NCBI GenBank assembly: GCA_013141505.1
Contig: JABFQX010000051.1
Location: 1 to 49,144, forward strand
DNA from: Methyloglobulus sp.
GTDB taxonomy: Bacteria > Pseudomonadota > Gammaproteobacteria > Methylococcales > Methylomonadaceae
DNA: 49,144 bases
Direction of reading: 5' to 3'
Part shown: in pieces, positions 40,079 through 49,029 of the stretch
Layout: the number at the start of each line of letters is the position of its first letter
Position numbering within the stretch: the first letter of the stretch is position 1
Notes under the pieces: model-generated
Told to the model about the DNA's origin: nothing
What the model saw: the letters and a program-made list of their open reading frames with translations, nothing else
Database searches by the model: none
Made by a program: the position numbers and the translations under genes

Positions 40079-40612
40079 TCATGCGCTCTCAAGATATTTG
40101 TTCTTCAGTTCCACATAATGGCGGCTGGAATATTCCAAAAATTCGCGCTCAGAATCTTTTAATGCCCTAACTGCTTTTGCAGGTGAACCAACGTACAAAT
40201 GCCCACTTTCGAGCCTTTTGCCGGCGGGAACCAATGCCCCGGCACCCAGCATTACGTAATCTTCTATGACTGCATCGTCCATGATGATTGCGCCCATACC
40301 GATTAAGCAATAGTCACCAATCGTACACGCATGGACAATCGCCCTGTGCCCTATTGTGACACCTTTACCGATGGTCAATGGGTAGCCCCGATCAGTGAAC
40401 TTGCCGTAATGGGTGACATGCAACACAGAACCATCCTGGACATTGGTATCGTCGCCGATAGCAATGCTTTCGACATCGCCACGGATGACAGTTGTCGGCC
40501 AGATGGAGACATTATCGCCAATCGTAACATCACCTATTACAACAGCACTGTCATCAATGTAAACGGAATTGCCAATTTTTGGCAGAGTATTGTTGAATTT
40601 TCGAATGCTCAT
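40079..40612 (-). CDS. Gamma-carbonic anhydrase-family protein
   Basis: The 177-residue protein is a left-handed parallel beta-helix built of hexapeptide turns (VVIGDVTIGDNVSIWP and similar). Candidate zinc ligands H65/H68 (LHVTHYG), H89 (IGHRAIVH) and H94 match the gamma-carbonic anhydrase layout, with R44 and D46 in the VIRGDV motif. Many close relatives (YrdA, PaaY-like) have uncertain activity. The ATG at 40612 is the natural start. It is transcribed convergently with the beta-CASP gene. Confidence 0.88.
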   Translation of the reverse strand: MSIRKFNNTLPKIGNSVYIDDSAVVIGDVTIGDNVSIWPTTVIRGDVESIAIGDDTNVQDGSVLHVTHYGKFTDRGYPLTIGKGVTIGHRAIVHACTIGDYCLIGMGAIIMDDAVIEDYVMLGAGALVPAGKRLESGHLYVGSPAKAVRALKDSEREFLEYSSRHYVELKNKYLESA

Positions 40613-40780
40613 GCTATTTGGCTTAAATAACGATAACTACCGAATTCGGGCTGGCATATTTTTGCCCGCAACACTTAAGGAGCTCATTTAACAGCGATAG
40701 CCGGATTGCCGCTTGGGCATAGGCTTAGTGTAAAAAGCGAGTTCTGGCAGGCGATAACCTGCCAGAACTATCAACCAAAC

Positions 40781-41341
40781 TTATTTGGCTGGGGCAACCG
40801 CTGCTGCTGCCGCATCTTTAGCTGCAGCAGCAGCGTCTTTAACGGCTTCGACAGGTTTAGCCGCACTTTCCGCTACAGCAGCGCCAGCATCCTTTGCCGT
40901 GTCAACAGCACCGGCAGCCGCGTCCTTGGCGGCATCCACAGCATTACCCGTAACGGCTGCCGCACCTTCAACAGCTGCAGCGCCCGCATCTTTCGCGCCT
41001 TCAACCGCCGCAGCACCAGCGTCTTTTGCACCTTCAACCGCCGCAGTTCCTGCGCTGGCAGCCGCATCGGCGGCATTCGCTGCGCCTTCAGAGGCGGCGG
41101 CACCCGCATCCTTTGCGCCCTCAACTACTGCCGCTCCAGCATTGGCCGCACCTTCAGCAGCCGCAGCACCAGCATCTTTAGCGTTTTCAACAGCCGCTGC
41201 CGCACTTTTTGCGGCATCGGAAGATGCCTCGGCGGCTTTACTGGTCGCCGCTTGCTCGGCTGAACGCTGAGAACCTTCCTCACAGCCTGCCAATAAAGCA
41301 ATACTTATCAAACTTGTTGCAATAATTTCTTTTGTTTTCAT
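40781..41341 (-). CDS. Alanine-rich lipoprotein with 11-residue LEA-like repeats
   Basis: The 186-residue precursor has a lipoprotein signal ending LLAGC, so the mature N-terminal cysteine is about residue 20 and should be lipid-anchored. The rest is almost entirely Ala, Gly, Lys, Asp and Glu in tandem 11-residue units of the type AAAVEGAKDAG and AAASEGAANAA. Period 11 and this composition recall LEA-type and apolipoprotein-like amphipathic helices, and fit an extended helix or coiled coil in the envelope. The related function (desiccation or membrane protection) is only an analogy. The complementary strand also has a long open frame, which is a composition artefact. Confidence 0.82.
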   Translation of the reverse strand: MKTKEIIATSLISIALLAGCEEGSQRSAEQAATSKAAEASSDAAKSAAAAVENAKDAGAAAAEGAANAGAAVVEGAKDAGAAASEGAANAADAAASAGTAAVEGAKDAGAAAVEGAKDAGAAAVEGAAAVTGNAVDAAKDAAAGAVDTAKDAGAAVAESAAKPVEAVKDAAAAAKDAAAAAVAPAK

Positions 41342-41547
41342 GTTTAAATTCCTGATGTTGGGTTACAAACGTATCGCGTGTTACCTGAAGACTAAGTAGG
41401 TAATATCTAAATAGTAGCACATGGAAAATAGGCCTTGTCAAAAAATTGAGCCTGTTTCTGCAAGATTACCTGATGATTTTAACTAAATAATATGCAGCAA
41501 ATATCAGGATATTTTCTATCATATTGATTATTTAATAAAAATAGGTT

Positions 41548-42618
41548 TCATGTTTTAGCCTTTTTAAGATTGTATAAAACAATCGCGAAAACAGTCAGGC
41601 TGGGCAGCAGTGCCATCAACGGCGGATTGAGGTTGTAAATTAAGCCCATGTGGTTGACGATTTTATCGAAAATATTGAAGCCGATCCCAATGGTTACGCC
41701 AATCATGATTCTGGCACCGACACTGACACCACGATGGATGCCGATTACAAAAGGTGCCGAAACCAACAGCATGACAAAAGTAGTCAACGGGCTTACGGCA
41801 CGCCCCCAAAATGCAGCTTCATAACTATGGGATTTTTGATGGTTGTCTTTTAAGAAACCAACATACATAGCGAGATCATACAAGGACAAATTATTGGGGT
41901 TAACCACAACAATTTTTAACAAATTGGGGGCAATTGATGATTCCCAGATTTGCTCATGCAGTTGAGTTACCTTAATTTGCTCGATAGAAATGATTGATTT
42001 TTTGATATTTTCCAGTTGCCAGGTTTTTTTACCTTGATAGGTAGCTTTATCGGCATGAACGGTCTCGTACAAGCGGTTTTTGTCATCCAGTTTATACATG
42101 CTTATATCGGATAATTTGCCATCATCTTCCACTTGCCTGACATTGACATAACTTGATCCTTCCCGTAGCCAAAGGCCATAGCTGGAATTCAGGACGACCT
42201 TATCATTCACTGCGGTCATTTTAATTTTTTGCCCCAGCCGTTCCCCTAGTGGCGCGATAAATTCACCGATCAGCAATGCCAAGGTAACAAGAACAAGCCC
42301 TGCCAACATCACAGCCTTAATAATGCCTAGCACCGACAAGCCTGATGCCTGCATGGCAATCAGTTCGCGATTATTGCCCATAGAGCCCAGTACAAACAAG
42401 CTGCCAATCAATGCCGATGCCGGGATGAGTTCATAAATGACGGTAGGTGAAGTTAACGCAACAAACTGAACTATCTGTTTTAGACCGTAATGGCCTTTGC
42501 CTAAATCTTTCAGTTCATCACTAAACGTAAATAAATTGTACAGTGTCAATAACACCAATAGCGCGATTAGCGCGCCTTTCAGCACTTCCTTGGCGATATA
42601 AAACGACAACACATTCAT
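41548..42618 (-). CDS. lptG: LPS export system permease LptG
   Basis: LptG with LptF and LptB extracts lipopolysaccharide from the inner membrane. The 356-residue protein has six membrane segments, three near each end, around a periplasmic beta-jellyroll (about 130-265). The opening YIAKEVLKGALIALLVLLTLYN and FVLGSMGNNRELIAMQASG near 72 are typical of YjgP/YjgQ proteins. Its start overlaps the lptF stop by 4 nt. The ATPase lptB is not in the window. Confidence 0.93.
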   Translation of the reverse strand: MNVLSFYIAKEVLKGALIALLVLLTLYNLFTFSDELKDLGKGHYGLKQIVQFVALTSPTVIYELIPASALIGSLFVLGSMGNNRELIAMQASGLSVLGIIKAVMLAGLVLVTLALLIGEFIAPLGERLGQKIKMTAVNDKVVLNSSYGLWLREGSSYVNVRQVEDDGKLSDISMYKLDDKNRLYETVHADKATYQGKKTWQLENIKKSIISIEQIKVTQLHEQIWESSIAPNLLKIVVVNPNNLSLYDLAMYVGFLKDNHQKSHSYEAAFWGRAVSPLTTFVMLLVSAPFVIGIHRGVSVGARIMIGVTIGIGFNIFDKIVNHMGLIYNLNPPLMALLPSLTVFAIVLYNLKKAKT

Positions 42619-43742
42619 ATCGAAAACCTGCTTCTTAAACTATTGATTAACCAGCGTAAACCATACCATCTTACTAAAAGAGACAAGCCGATTAAAATCA
42701 GGAGTACATTTGCCCACAGCATACCCGGCCAAGGCCGGATAGAACCTTTAACAACCCAGCTTTGGACGACCCCGGAAAAATTTCCATAGCTGAAATAAAT
42801 TAAAAACCCCAGGGCAATGCTGCCAAATATGCCGCCCCGAGGTGAAATTTTTGCCAAAGGTACGGCAAGAAAACTGAGCAGCAAAATAGCCAACGGTGTG
42901 GCAATGCGATCCTGTAATTCCGCGATGTCGCCCGGCACGGCCGATTTGACCAGCACTTCGCTTGGTATTGCGCGTGGCGATAACCACGTTGAAACCGCCC
43001 TTTCTTCTACTTTGAAGGCATACTCATGGAATTCCTCAATGAGATAATTGTAATCGCCGGGATGTCCCTGCACCCGTTGGCCATCTTCAAAAACCATATA
43101 AAGCCCACCGGGTAGCTCTTCAAAATGACCCTGTTCCGCACTGATAATACTCAATTTATTTTTCTGTCTGCTCTGGACAAAAACAGAATGCATTTTCTTA
43201 TCTGGCGTAATATTCTCGACATAAAAAACCAGATCGCCACGGCTATAGGCACTGAATTTTCCTGCCGCTATGCCGCGAATATCGGAAGATTTCTCATCCT
43301 GGTGCATAATTTTCTCAATCCTGTTTTCCGCCCAAGGCGCAACATAGATGGACAAGCCAAACGCAATAATGCTTAAAGGAAACACTATCAAAAATACCGC
43401 CCTGTACAGGGTTCCAGCACCGCCTCCGGCAGCTGCAATAGCCGACATTTCCTGGTCTTTGTAAAGCCGCCCCAATACCATCAACAAAGCCATAAAGGTT
43501 GCGGCGGGTAATAACGATATACTCGACGTGACTGTTTTTAAGCTCAGGATAGTCATCAAAGTATCATTGGAAACTTGCCCTTCCACGGCTTTGTCGAGAA
43601 TCCTGATAAATTTTCGACTGACGATAATAGTGACAATCACCAGCCACACTGACAACAGGGTCTTTAGCAAATCCAGGGCAATCATTTTGTCCAACACCCT
43701 GACAAATGGACGACCTGCCGTTTTGCGCCAATGTGCTTCCAA
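42615..43742 (-). CDS. lptF: LPS export system permease LptF
   Basis: The 375-residue permease has the same six-segment, jellyroll layout as LptG and carries LLPAATFMALLMVLGRLYKDQEMSAI-type motifs near 75-100. The start is an unusual TTG with a strong AGGAGAG ribosome-binding site about 5 nt upstream; the first internal ATG (M20) would leave the first membrane segment intact, so the N-terminal 19 residues are less certain. It is divergent from pepA with 105 bp between, the usual gammaproteobacterial arrangement. Confidence 0.93.
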   Translation of the reverse strand: MEAHWRKTAGRPFVRVLDKMIALDLLKTLLSVWLVIVTIIVSRKFIRILDKAVEGQVSNDTLMTILSLKTVTSSISLLPAATFMALLMVLGRLYKDQEMSAIAAAGGGAGTLYRAVFLIVFPLSIIAFGLSIYVAPWAENRIEKIMHQDEKSSDIRGIAAGKFSAYSRGDLVFYVENITPDKKMHSVFVQSRQKNKLSIISAEQGHFEELPGGLYMVFEDGQRVQGHPGDYNYLIEEFHEYAFKVEERAVSTWLSPRAIPSEVLVKSAVPGDIAELQDRIATPLAILLLSFLAVPLAKISPRGGIFGSIALGFLIYFSYGNFSGVVQSWVVKGSIRPWPGMLWANVLLILIGLSLLVRWYGLRWLINSLRSRFSI

Positions 43743-43859
43743 GCCACTCTCCTAATAAAATAACGATTATGTTGTATAATTAAGCAACTAACAAACTGAT
43801 TTGAGCAATCAGACTTTCCTATTTGAAACTTAATCTAATTTAAAAGCATGCAAAATAAG

Positions 43860-45353
43860 ATGGATTATTCTATAGAAACCAGGCCCATAGAAATACTGTC
43901 ATGTGATTGTATTATCATCGGTGTGTACCAAAATCAGCAACTGATTCCTTCCGGTACAGCCCTGTCCGATAATTTGCAAAAACTAACTACCAAAGTTTTT
44001 AAACGTGGTGATTTGAGCGGAAAAATTGGCGAAACCGTCATGCTGAATGTTGTTCCCGGTAGTGGTGTAGAGCGCTTGTTACTGGTGGGCTTGGGTGAAA
44101 ATAAACCCTTGTCGGCAAAAAATTACCGAAAAATTCTGGCAGCGGCAATCGCCAATCTGAAAAAACCGGCTATTAAATCAGTCGCTTGTAGCTTAACTGA
44201 CATTGCTGTCGAGAATTGTAATCTAGCTTGGAAGGTACGTCAGATTGTTGAGGTGTTTAATGATGCCGTTTACCAATTTACTGCGCTCAAATCCGACAAA
44301 GAAACCGAAAGCAAACTACAGCATGTCACCATCGCCGTTGCAGAAAGCGATCTAGGTGAAGCAAAACAAGGCTTGGTACAAGGCATTGCGATTGCAGAAG
44401 GCGTTAACTTCGCCAAACAGCTTGCCGACTTGCCGGGCAATATCTGCACGCCCACCTACCTTGCCGAACAAGCGGCTGAACTCACTAAAAATTACCTGGA
44501 AATAAGTGTGCATGTGTTGGAAGAATCCGACATGACGACACTGGGCATGGGATCTTTTCTGTCGGTCTCCAGAGGAAGCCGGCAACCGGCAAAATTGATT
44601 GTCATGGAATATCAAGGTGACGAGATCAGAGCGAAACCGGTCGTTCTGGTCGGCAAAGGCCTGACCTTCGATTCGGGCGGCATTTCCTTAAAGCCCGGTC
44701 TCGGCATGGACGAAATGAAATACGACATGTGCGGCGGCGCAGCCGTGATGGGTGCTTTACTGGCCGCCGCAAAAATGCAGTTACCGATAAACATTGTCGG
44801 CTTGATCCCTTCATCGGAAAACATGCCCGATGGCGATGCCAATAAACCAGGCGATATCGTTACCAGCATGTCCGGCAAAACCATAGAAGTCTTAAACACC
44901 GATGCCGAAGGTCGCTTAATACTGTGTGATACCTTGACGTACGCAGAAAAATTCCATCCTGACATCGTTATTGACCTCGCAACTTTGACAGGCGCATGCC
45001 TAGTGGCGCTAGGCCGTGTGCCAAGCGGTTTACTGGGCAATGATGATGACTTGTGCAATGCCTTGATCAAAGCGGGCGAAGCGGCTTGTGACAGTGTTTG
45101 GCGCTTACCGTTATGGGAAGAATATCAAGAGCAACTCAAATCCAACTTTGCTGACCTTGCCAACATTGGCGGCAAAGACGCAGGCACCATAACCGCCGCG
45201 TGTTTCCTCTCCCATTTCACCAAAAACTACCGTTGGGCACATCTGGATATTGCGGGTACAGCTTGGCGAAGTGGACAAAATAAAGGTGCTACAGGTCGGC
45301 CTGTGCCGCTTTTAAGTCAATATCTCATTGATCGAGTTAACGAAAAGCATTGA
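43860..45353 (+). CDS. pepA: Leucyl aminopeptidase
   Basis: PepA is a hexameric two-zinc M17 aminopeptidase that in E. coli also binds DNA. The protein has an N-terminal macro-like domain and the C-terminal catalytic domain. The latter carries GKGLTFDSGGISLKPGLGMDEMKYDM and the family signature NTDAEGRLIL; these provide the metal ligands and the catalytic Lys and Arg. I start at the ATG at 43860 (MDYSIE), which matches family N-termini; the ATG at 43848 adds four residues. It is divergent from lptF and 15 bp upstream of holC. Confidence 0.95.
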   Translation: MDYSIETRPIEILSCDCIIIGVYQNQQLIPSGTALSDNLQKLTTKVFKRGDLSGKIGETVMLNVVPGSGVERLLLVGLGENKPLSAKNYRKILAAAIANLKKPAIKSVACSLTDIAVENCNLAWKVRQIVEVFNDAVYQFTALKSDKETESKLQHVTIAVAESDLGEAKQGLVQGIAIAEGVNFAKQLADLPGNICTPTYLAEQAAELTKNYLEISVHVLEESDMTTLGMGSFLSVSRGSRQPAKLIVMEYQGDEIRAKPVVLVGKGLTFDSGGISLKPGLGMDEMKYDMCGGAAVMGALLAAAKMQLPINIVGLIPSSENMPDGDANKPGDIVTSMSGKTIEVLNTDAEGRLILCDTLTYAEKFHPDIVIDLATLTGACLVALGRVPSGLLGNDDDLCNALIKAGEAACDSVWRLPLWEEYQEQLKSNFADLANIGGKDAGTITAACFLSHFTKNYRWAHLDIAGTAWRSGQNKGATGRPVPLLSQYLIDRVNEKH

Positions 45354-45368
45354 GGTTTTAAATTTTCA

Positions 45369-45797
45369 GTGCCTGACATCACATTTTACGTTTTACCCTC
45401 AGAATCGACCGCCGAACGCTACCAGTTTACCTGTAAACTGGTAGAGAAAGCCTATCGTAGCGGTGTTTATGTCTACGTACTGACTGACTCACTCGAACAA
45501 AGCAAATTGCTCGATGACCTGCTCTGGACTTTCAGGCCAGGTAGCTTTATTCCCCATCAACTCTACACCGACAACGTGCCCGCCATTGAAAATACCGTCC
45601 TAATCGGCGCAAGTAATCCGCCACCGCAATGGTCGCAAGCCATTATTAACCTGTCCTCCCAATGCCCGCCCAATTTCCAGCAAGCCGAACGCATCCTTGA
45701 GATATTGGATAACAGCGAAGAAACCAAAACACTAGGAAGAAATCGCTATCGCCATTATCAACAAGCCGGATTTGAAATTGCGACAGAGAAAATGTGA
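45369..45797 (+). CDS. holC: DNA polymerase III subunit chi
   Basis: Chi links the clamp loader to single-stranded-DNA-binding protein. The 142-residue protein opens with ITFYVLPSESTAERYQFTCKLVEKAYRSG and has LDDLLWTFRPGSFIPHQ near 50-66, followed by a VLIG segment, the normal HolC pattern. It starts with GTG 15 bp after pepA. The pepA-holC order is standard in gammaproteobacteria. Confidence 0.92.
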   Translation: MPDITFYVLPSESTAERYQFTCKLVEKAYRSGVYVYVLTDSLEQSKLLDDLLWTFRPGSFIPHQLYTDNVPAIENTVLIGASNPPPQWSQAIINLSSQCPPNFQQAERILEILDNSEETKTLGRNRYRHYQQAGFEIATEKM

Positions 45798-46051
45798 TTA
45801 ATTGTAGGGTTTCCAGATTTTATTTACATCGTAAAAAATATACGTTATAAAGTAACCGCCTAGATTCAGCGGCAAAATCATAACCAATTGATCACAAATA
45901 GCTTTACTCTATGCCAACAGCACCTAGCATTACTTACAGTATCTAGGAAAATACTGTAAGTTAACATCCATAAACATCCCCGACTTACCTTGCTGGATAG
46001 AAAAAAACCTGACGTTTCTTACACACGCCAACAAACTTATCTTAAAACACG
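45798..46051. other. Intergenic region with a perfect 11-bp palindrome
   Basis: This AT-rich 254-bp gap contains ACTTACAGTAT at 45932-45942 and its exact complement at 45951-45961, with an 8-nt loop. It lies about 90 bp upstream of the caspase pseudogene. It could be an operator for that gene or the holC transcript end; no T-run follows it. No gene is supported. Confidence 0.5.
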
Positions 46052-47770
46052 ATGACCAGCCGCCATGCCTTAATTGTAGGAATAAACCAATACCCAAATG
46101 CCCAATCACTACGCACGCCTGCATGCGATGCCGAAGCCATGGCGCAAATATAGGCGCAACAAGGCGGGTTTAAGATTACCCGGTTACCGGAAGGGGTAAA
46201 AAGACAAGCAGAGGGTTCAGGTTGATGAAACTGCCCCTGTTAACGTCAGTCAACTGGAAGAGGCCTTGATCCAGTTGTTCAATCCGGGTGGTAACCAGCA
46301 TCCTGATGTTGCCTTGTTCTATTTTTCTGGGTATGGCTTGCGAAAACAAAAAGGCATTGATGAAAACCACCTGGCAACCAGGACAATGCGTGGGGATTGA
46401 ACTTAAGCTGGCTCAAGCAACTTCTGCAAAAAAGCCCGGTCAAGACCCAAATCGTCTTGCTGGATTGTTGCTACAGTGGCGGCATCATCGACTTTAACGC
46501 AGCAGCCCCCGACGAAGGCAACGCCCTGTAACCGCCTGTTTATTGCCGCATGTCGGGCGTTTGACTTTGCTTACGACACCGTGGCGGGCAATCATGGGGA
46601 GTTAACCAAAGCCTTGCTGGAAGGTTTAGATTGTAGCCATCGGGATGAGGTCACCGCTGCTCACCTTATCAACACTATCCAAGAAAAATTAACCGCCACC
46701 ACCCAAGAACCCCTTGTGTTCAGCTCTGGCGGCAAAATCAGCTTAACCTTTAACCGGGAGTACCCCAAACACCTAGCCCCGCCCGGAACAAAAATGTCCG
46801 TACAAAGGCTTGGCTTATTTTGATTTCAACAAAGCTGATGCCGATAATTTTTATGGCCGTGGCCGCTTAACGGATGATTGTTTGGCGCATATTCGCCAAC
46901 ATAACTTTTTGGCTCTATTAGGTGCCTCCGGCAGCGGCAAATCCTCGTTGATACGGGCTGGGTTATTGTACTCATTACAATCGGGAGGAAAAATAGCGGG
47001 TAGCGAACACTGGCGGCAATACCTTATTACCCCGACTGACAACCCATTACAACGCTTGGCACGCCTTTGTTGATACAACAACCGCCCACGCTGAGCAAGC
47101 CAAGCAATTCAGCACCGCCTTGGCGTTGCTCAAAAATGATGGCGCGGCAGGCTTGCAAAGCTTGGTAGTCACAACCAAGGCTGAAAAAGTCGTCCTGTTT
47201 ATTGACCAATTTGAAGAACTGTTCACCCTTTGCCGGGACGACAGTGAACGCCAGCACTTTTTTGCGTGTGTCGTCCCGCTTGCCTCAAGCCTGTTGCCCC
47301 AAAAACTGTGCTTGATTATTACCCTGCGTGCCGATTTTATAGGCAACTGTGCCGAACAAGATTACCTCGGCCTGCACGAGCTCATCCAGCAGAACTTAAT
47401 CCTGGTGCCCCCTTACAAAGCCGCCATCATTAAACCGGCAGAACGCTTAGGCGTAAGCATAGAACCCGAACTTGTTGACCAACTCGTTAACGATGCCAAC
47501 AGCCAAGACAAAGGCTTTATGTCCTTATTGCAAGAGGTATTGGCGCAACTTTGGCAACGCGGCTTTACCTTAAAACACTATGCCGCCTTACATGGCTTGC
47601 ATGGAGCGCTGGAACAACGGGCGGATGAGCTTTACCGCGCCTTGCCAGACGAAGAACAATCGGCCGCCCAAGCCATCTTCTTAAGCCGGGTGCATTTGGG
47701 TCAAGGCAGCCAGAATACCCGGCAACGCGCCAATAAAACCCAGCTTGTCAGCCAACGCCATCCCTTCGCC

Positions 47771-47806
47771 TTAATCGACGCCTTAATCGACGCCTTAATC
47801 GACGCC
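47771..47806 (+). repeat. Three tandem 12-bp units inside the pseudogene
   Basis: TTAATCGACGCC is repeated three times exactly, giving the residues LIDALIDALIDA in frame, at the join between the STAND domain and the first TPR unit. It looks like slippage expansion during decay of the gene. Confidence 0.85.
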
Positions 47807-47910
47807 TTGGGCTATTATCAGGACGCTTTAAAAATCAGTCAACAACAGGTACAACAAGACCCCAATAACGCCGAGGCGCAACGGGATGTGTCGGTAAGTG
47901 ATGACAGATT

Positions 47911-48196
47911 AGGCAACATCCACTTGCAACTCAACCAAACCCAACTGCCCTGGGCTATTACCAAGACAGTTTAAAAATCAGACAACAACTGGCACAACAA
48001 GACCCCAAGAATGCCGAGGCGCAACGGGATGTATCGGTAAGTTTTGACAAATTAGGCAACATCCACTTGCAACTCAACCAAACCCAACTGCCCTGGGCTA
48101 TTACCAGAAGGCTTTAAAAATCAGACAACAACGGGCTACACAAGACCCCAAGAATACCGAGACGCAAGCGGATTTGGCTTATGTACAAAATAGAAT
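47911..48196 (+). repeat. Tandem TPR-coding units of 143 bp
   Basis: AGGCAACATCCACTTGCAAC begins at 47911 and again at 48054, a period of 143 bp. Intact units should be 144 bp (48 codons). Both units lack one base at the same place, in AACCCAACTGCCCTGGGC, so each shifts the frame in the same way. Confidence 0.8.
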
Positions 48197-48287
48197 TAAG
48201 TCTATGACAAGCAAGAAAAAAACGGTAAAGGTATTGGCAATTAATTTTTTATTTTCCGTTACCCAAACGGTAGTGGGAAAGCTGTGA

Positions 48288-48552
48288 CTCGATATAGGGC
48301 AGAGTAACAAACCTTTTATGCCCCAGAGGGTAAGGTTTGTTGCTCCAAAATACACGCGAATAACCGGTTATGAGGCCGACAATTTCAAGTCCGTAGATAC
48401 CCCCGCCCATGTGAACGCATTCACTTAAATGTGAATGCGGTTTTGTATGCTTACCTCAACCAAACAGAAAACCGGTTTTTTACCGGGTTTGGTTAAACCG
48501 CTGACCTGTTAATGGGTCGGACTATATGTTTAATTTTATTGAGGATTTAAAA
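48288..48552. other. Intergenic region with three hairpins
   Basis: Three inverted repeats follow one another here. AACAAACCTT is at 48306-48315 with its complement at 48332-48341. CGCATTCAC is at 48416-48424 with its complement at 48431-48439, followed by GTTTTG. AACCAAAC and inner CCGGT at 48458-48476 pair with ACCGGGTTTGGTT at 48482-48494. The second could terminate the pseudogene transcript; the third lies about 58 nt before the start codon of the secreted protein and may be in its leader. Confidence 0.5.
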
Positions 48553-48951
48553 ATGAAAAAGCAATTTTTAACTACCAGCATGGTTGTCACTTTGTCTGCA
48601 TTGATGCTAACACCTGCATTTGCTGCGCCCGGTGAGCCGGTGATTACCGGATCAACCATTACCAGCTCAGTCAGTATGGCAAACATCAACAATGAATCCA
48701 ACCAGGGCACTGCTTCAGGGGGTAAAGCGTCTGTCGGCTGGGGGCCATTTAGTTTTGGCGGTAAGGCCAGCAAGTCCAAAACCGAACAAGTTGCGGTGAT
48801 CAACGCGGTGATCAACGCGGGTATCACCCGGATTCATTCCGGCCAAGTGACGGGTTCGACTATCACTAATGCTGTCAATATGGCGAATGTCAGCAATAAG
48901 GGTGGCATTGTGAATGCCGGGGTGGTTGAAATCGGCGTTCCTGCCCAATAA
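48553..48951 (+). CDS. Small secreted protein with internal repeats, unknown function
   Basis: I do not recognise a family. From the ATG at 48553 (GAGG upstream) it is 132 residues, with a clear signal peptide KKQFLTTSMVVTLSALMLTPAFA cleaved before APGEP (described here in part). The mature 108-residue protein contains two similar segments, GSTITSSVSMANINN and GSTITNAVNMANVSN, separated by a Gly/Ser/Lys-rich stretch and VINAVINAGI. There are no cysteines. Small, Ser/Thr/Asn/Gly-rich repeats of this type suggest an extracellular beta-structured or fibre-forming protein, but that is inference. A longer frame from 48526 is disfavoured by the signal peptide. Confidence 0.7.
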   Translation: MKKQFLTTSMVVTLSALMLTPAFAAPGEPVITGSTITSSVSMANINNESNQGTASGGKASVGWGPFSFGGKASKSKTEQVAVINAVINAGITRIHSGQVTGSTITNAVNMANVSNKGGIVNAGVVEIGVPAQ

Positions 48952-48978
48952 GGCTAGCATTTTTGCCATTTCTACCGT

Positions 48979-49008
48979 GTCGGGCGAGTGGTCGCCCGGC
49001 ATTTTTTA
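48979..49008 (+). terminator. Rho-independent terminator after the secreted-protein gene
   Basis: A 10-bp stem, TGTCGGGCGA and TCGCCCGGCA with one G-T pair and a GTGG loop, is followed by TTTTTT. It lies about 27 bp after the stop codon of the secreted protein. Confidence 0.88.
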
Positions 49009-49029
49009 GGAGGTTACGTGTAAGAAATC

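Larger units (their letters stand above)
46052..48287 (+). pseudogene. Decayed caspase (C14)-STAND NTPase-TPR gene
   Basis: Joined across frames, the stretch encodes three modules. The first (about 46052-46760) is a caspase-like domain: it opens MTSRHALIVGINQYP, continues VALFYFSGYGLRKQKGI, and contains LLDCCYSGGIIDF with the catalytic cysteine. The catalytic histidine of SGHG is Tyr here (46332). The second (about 46797-47750) is an nSTAND-type NTPase: PYKGLAYFDF, Walker A GASGSGKSS, Walker B VVLFIDQFEEL and LRADFIG. The third is 48-residue TPR units containing YYQDALKI and NAEAQRDVSVS. A TAG at 46151 and at least seven frame changes (near 46200, 46380, 46530, 46800, 47065, 47950 and 48090) break it. 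Intact relatives are signal-sensing, suicide- or defence-type proteins. The domains are still well preserved, so decay is recent. Confidence 0.85.

Noticed and set aside
40785-41270. Long alanine-rich open frame on the plus strand opposite the lipoprotein gene
   Set aside because: GC-rich repeats of GCn codons are open in several frames. The minus strand has a lipobox signal and a regular 11-residue period, whereas the plus strand has no signal or ribosome-binding site.
46052-48287. Frame breaks in the caspase-STAND gene as sequencing errors
   Set aside because: Not fully excluded, but neighbouring genes over about 45 kb show no frame breaks. The active-site His-to-Tyr change and the in-frame TAG also cannot be explained by indel errors.
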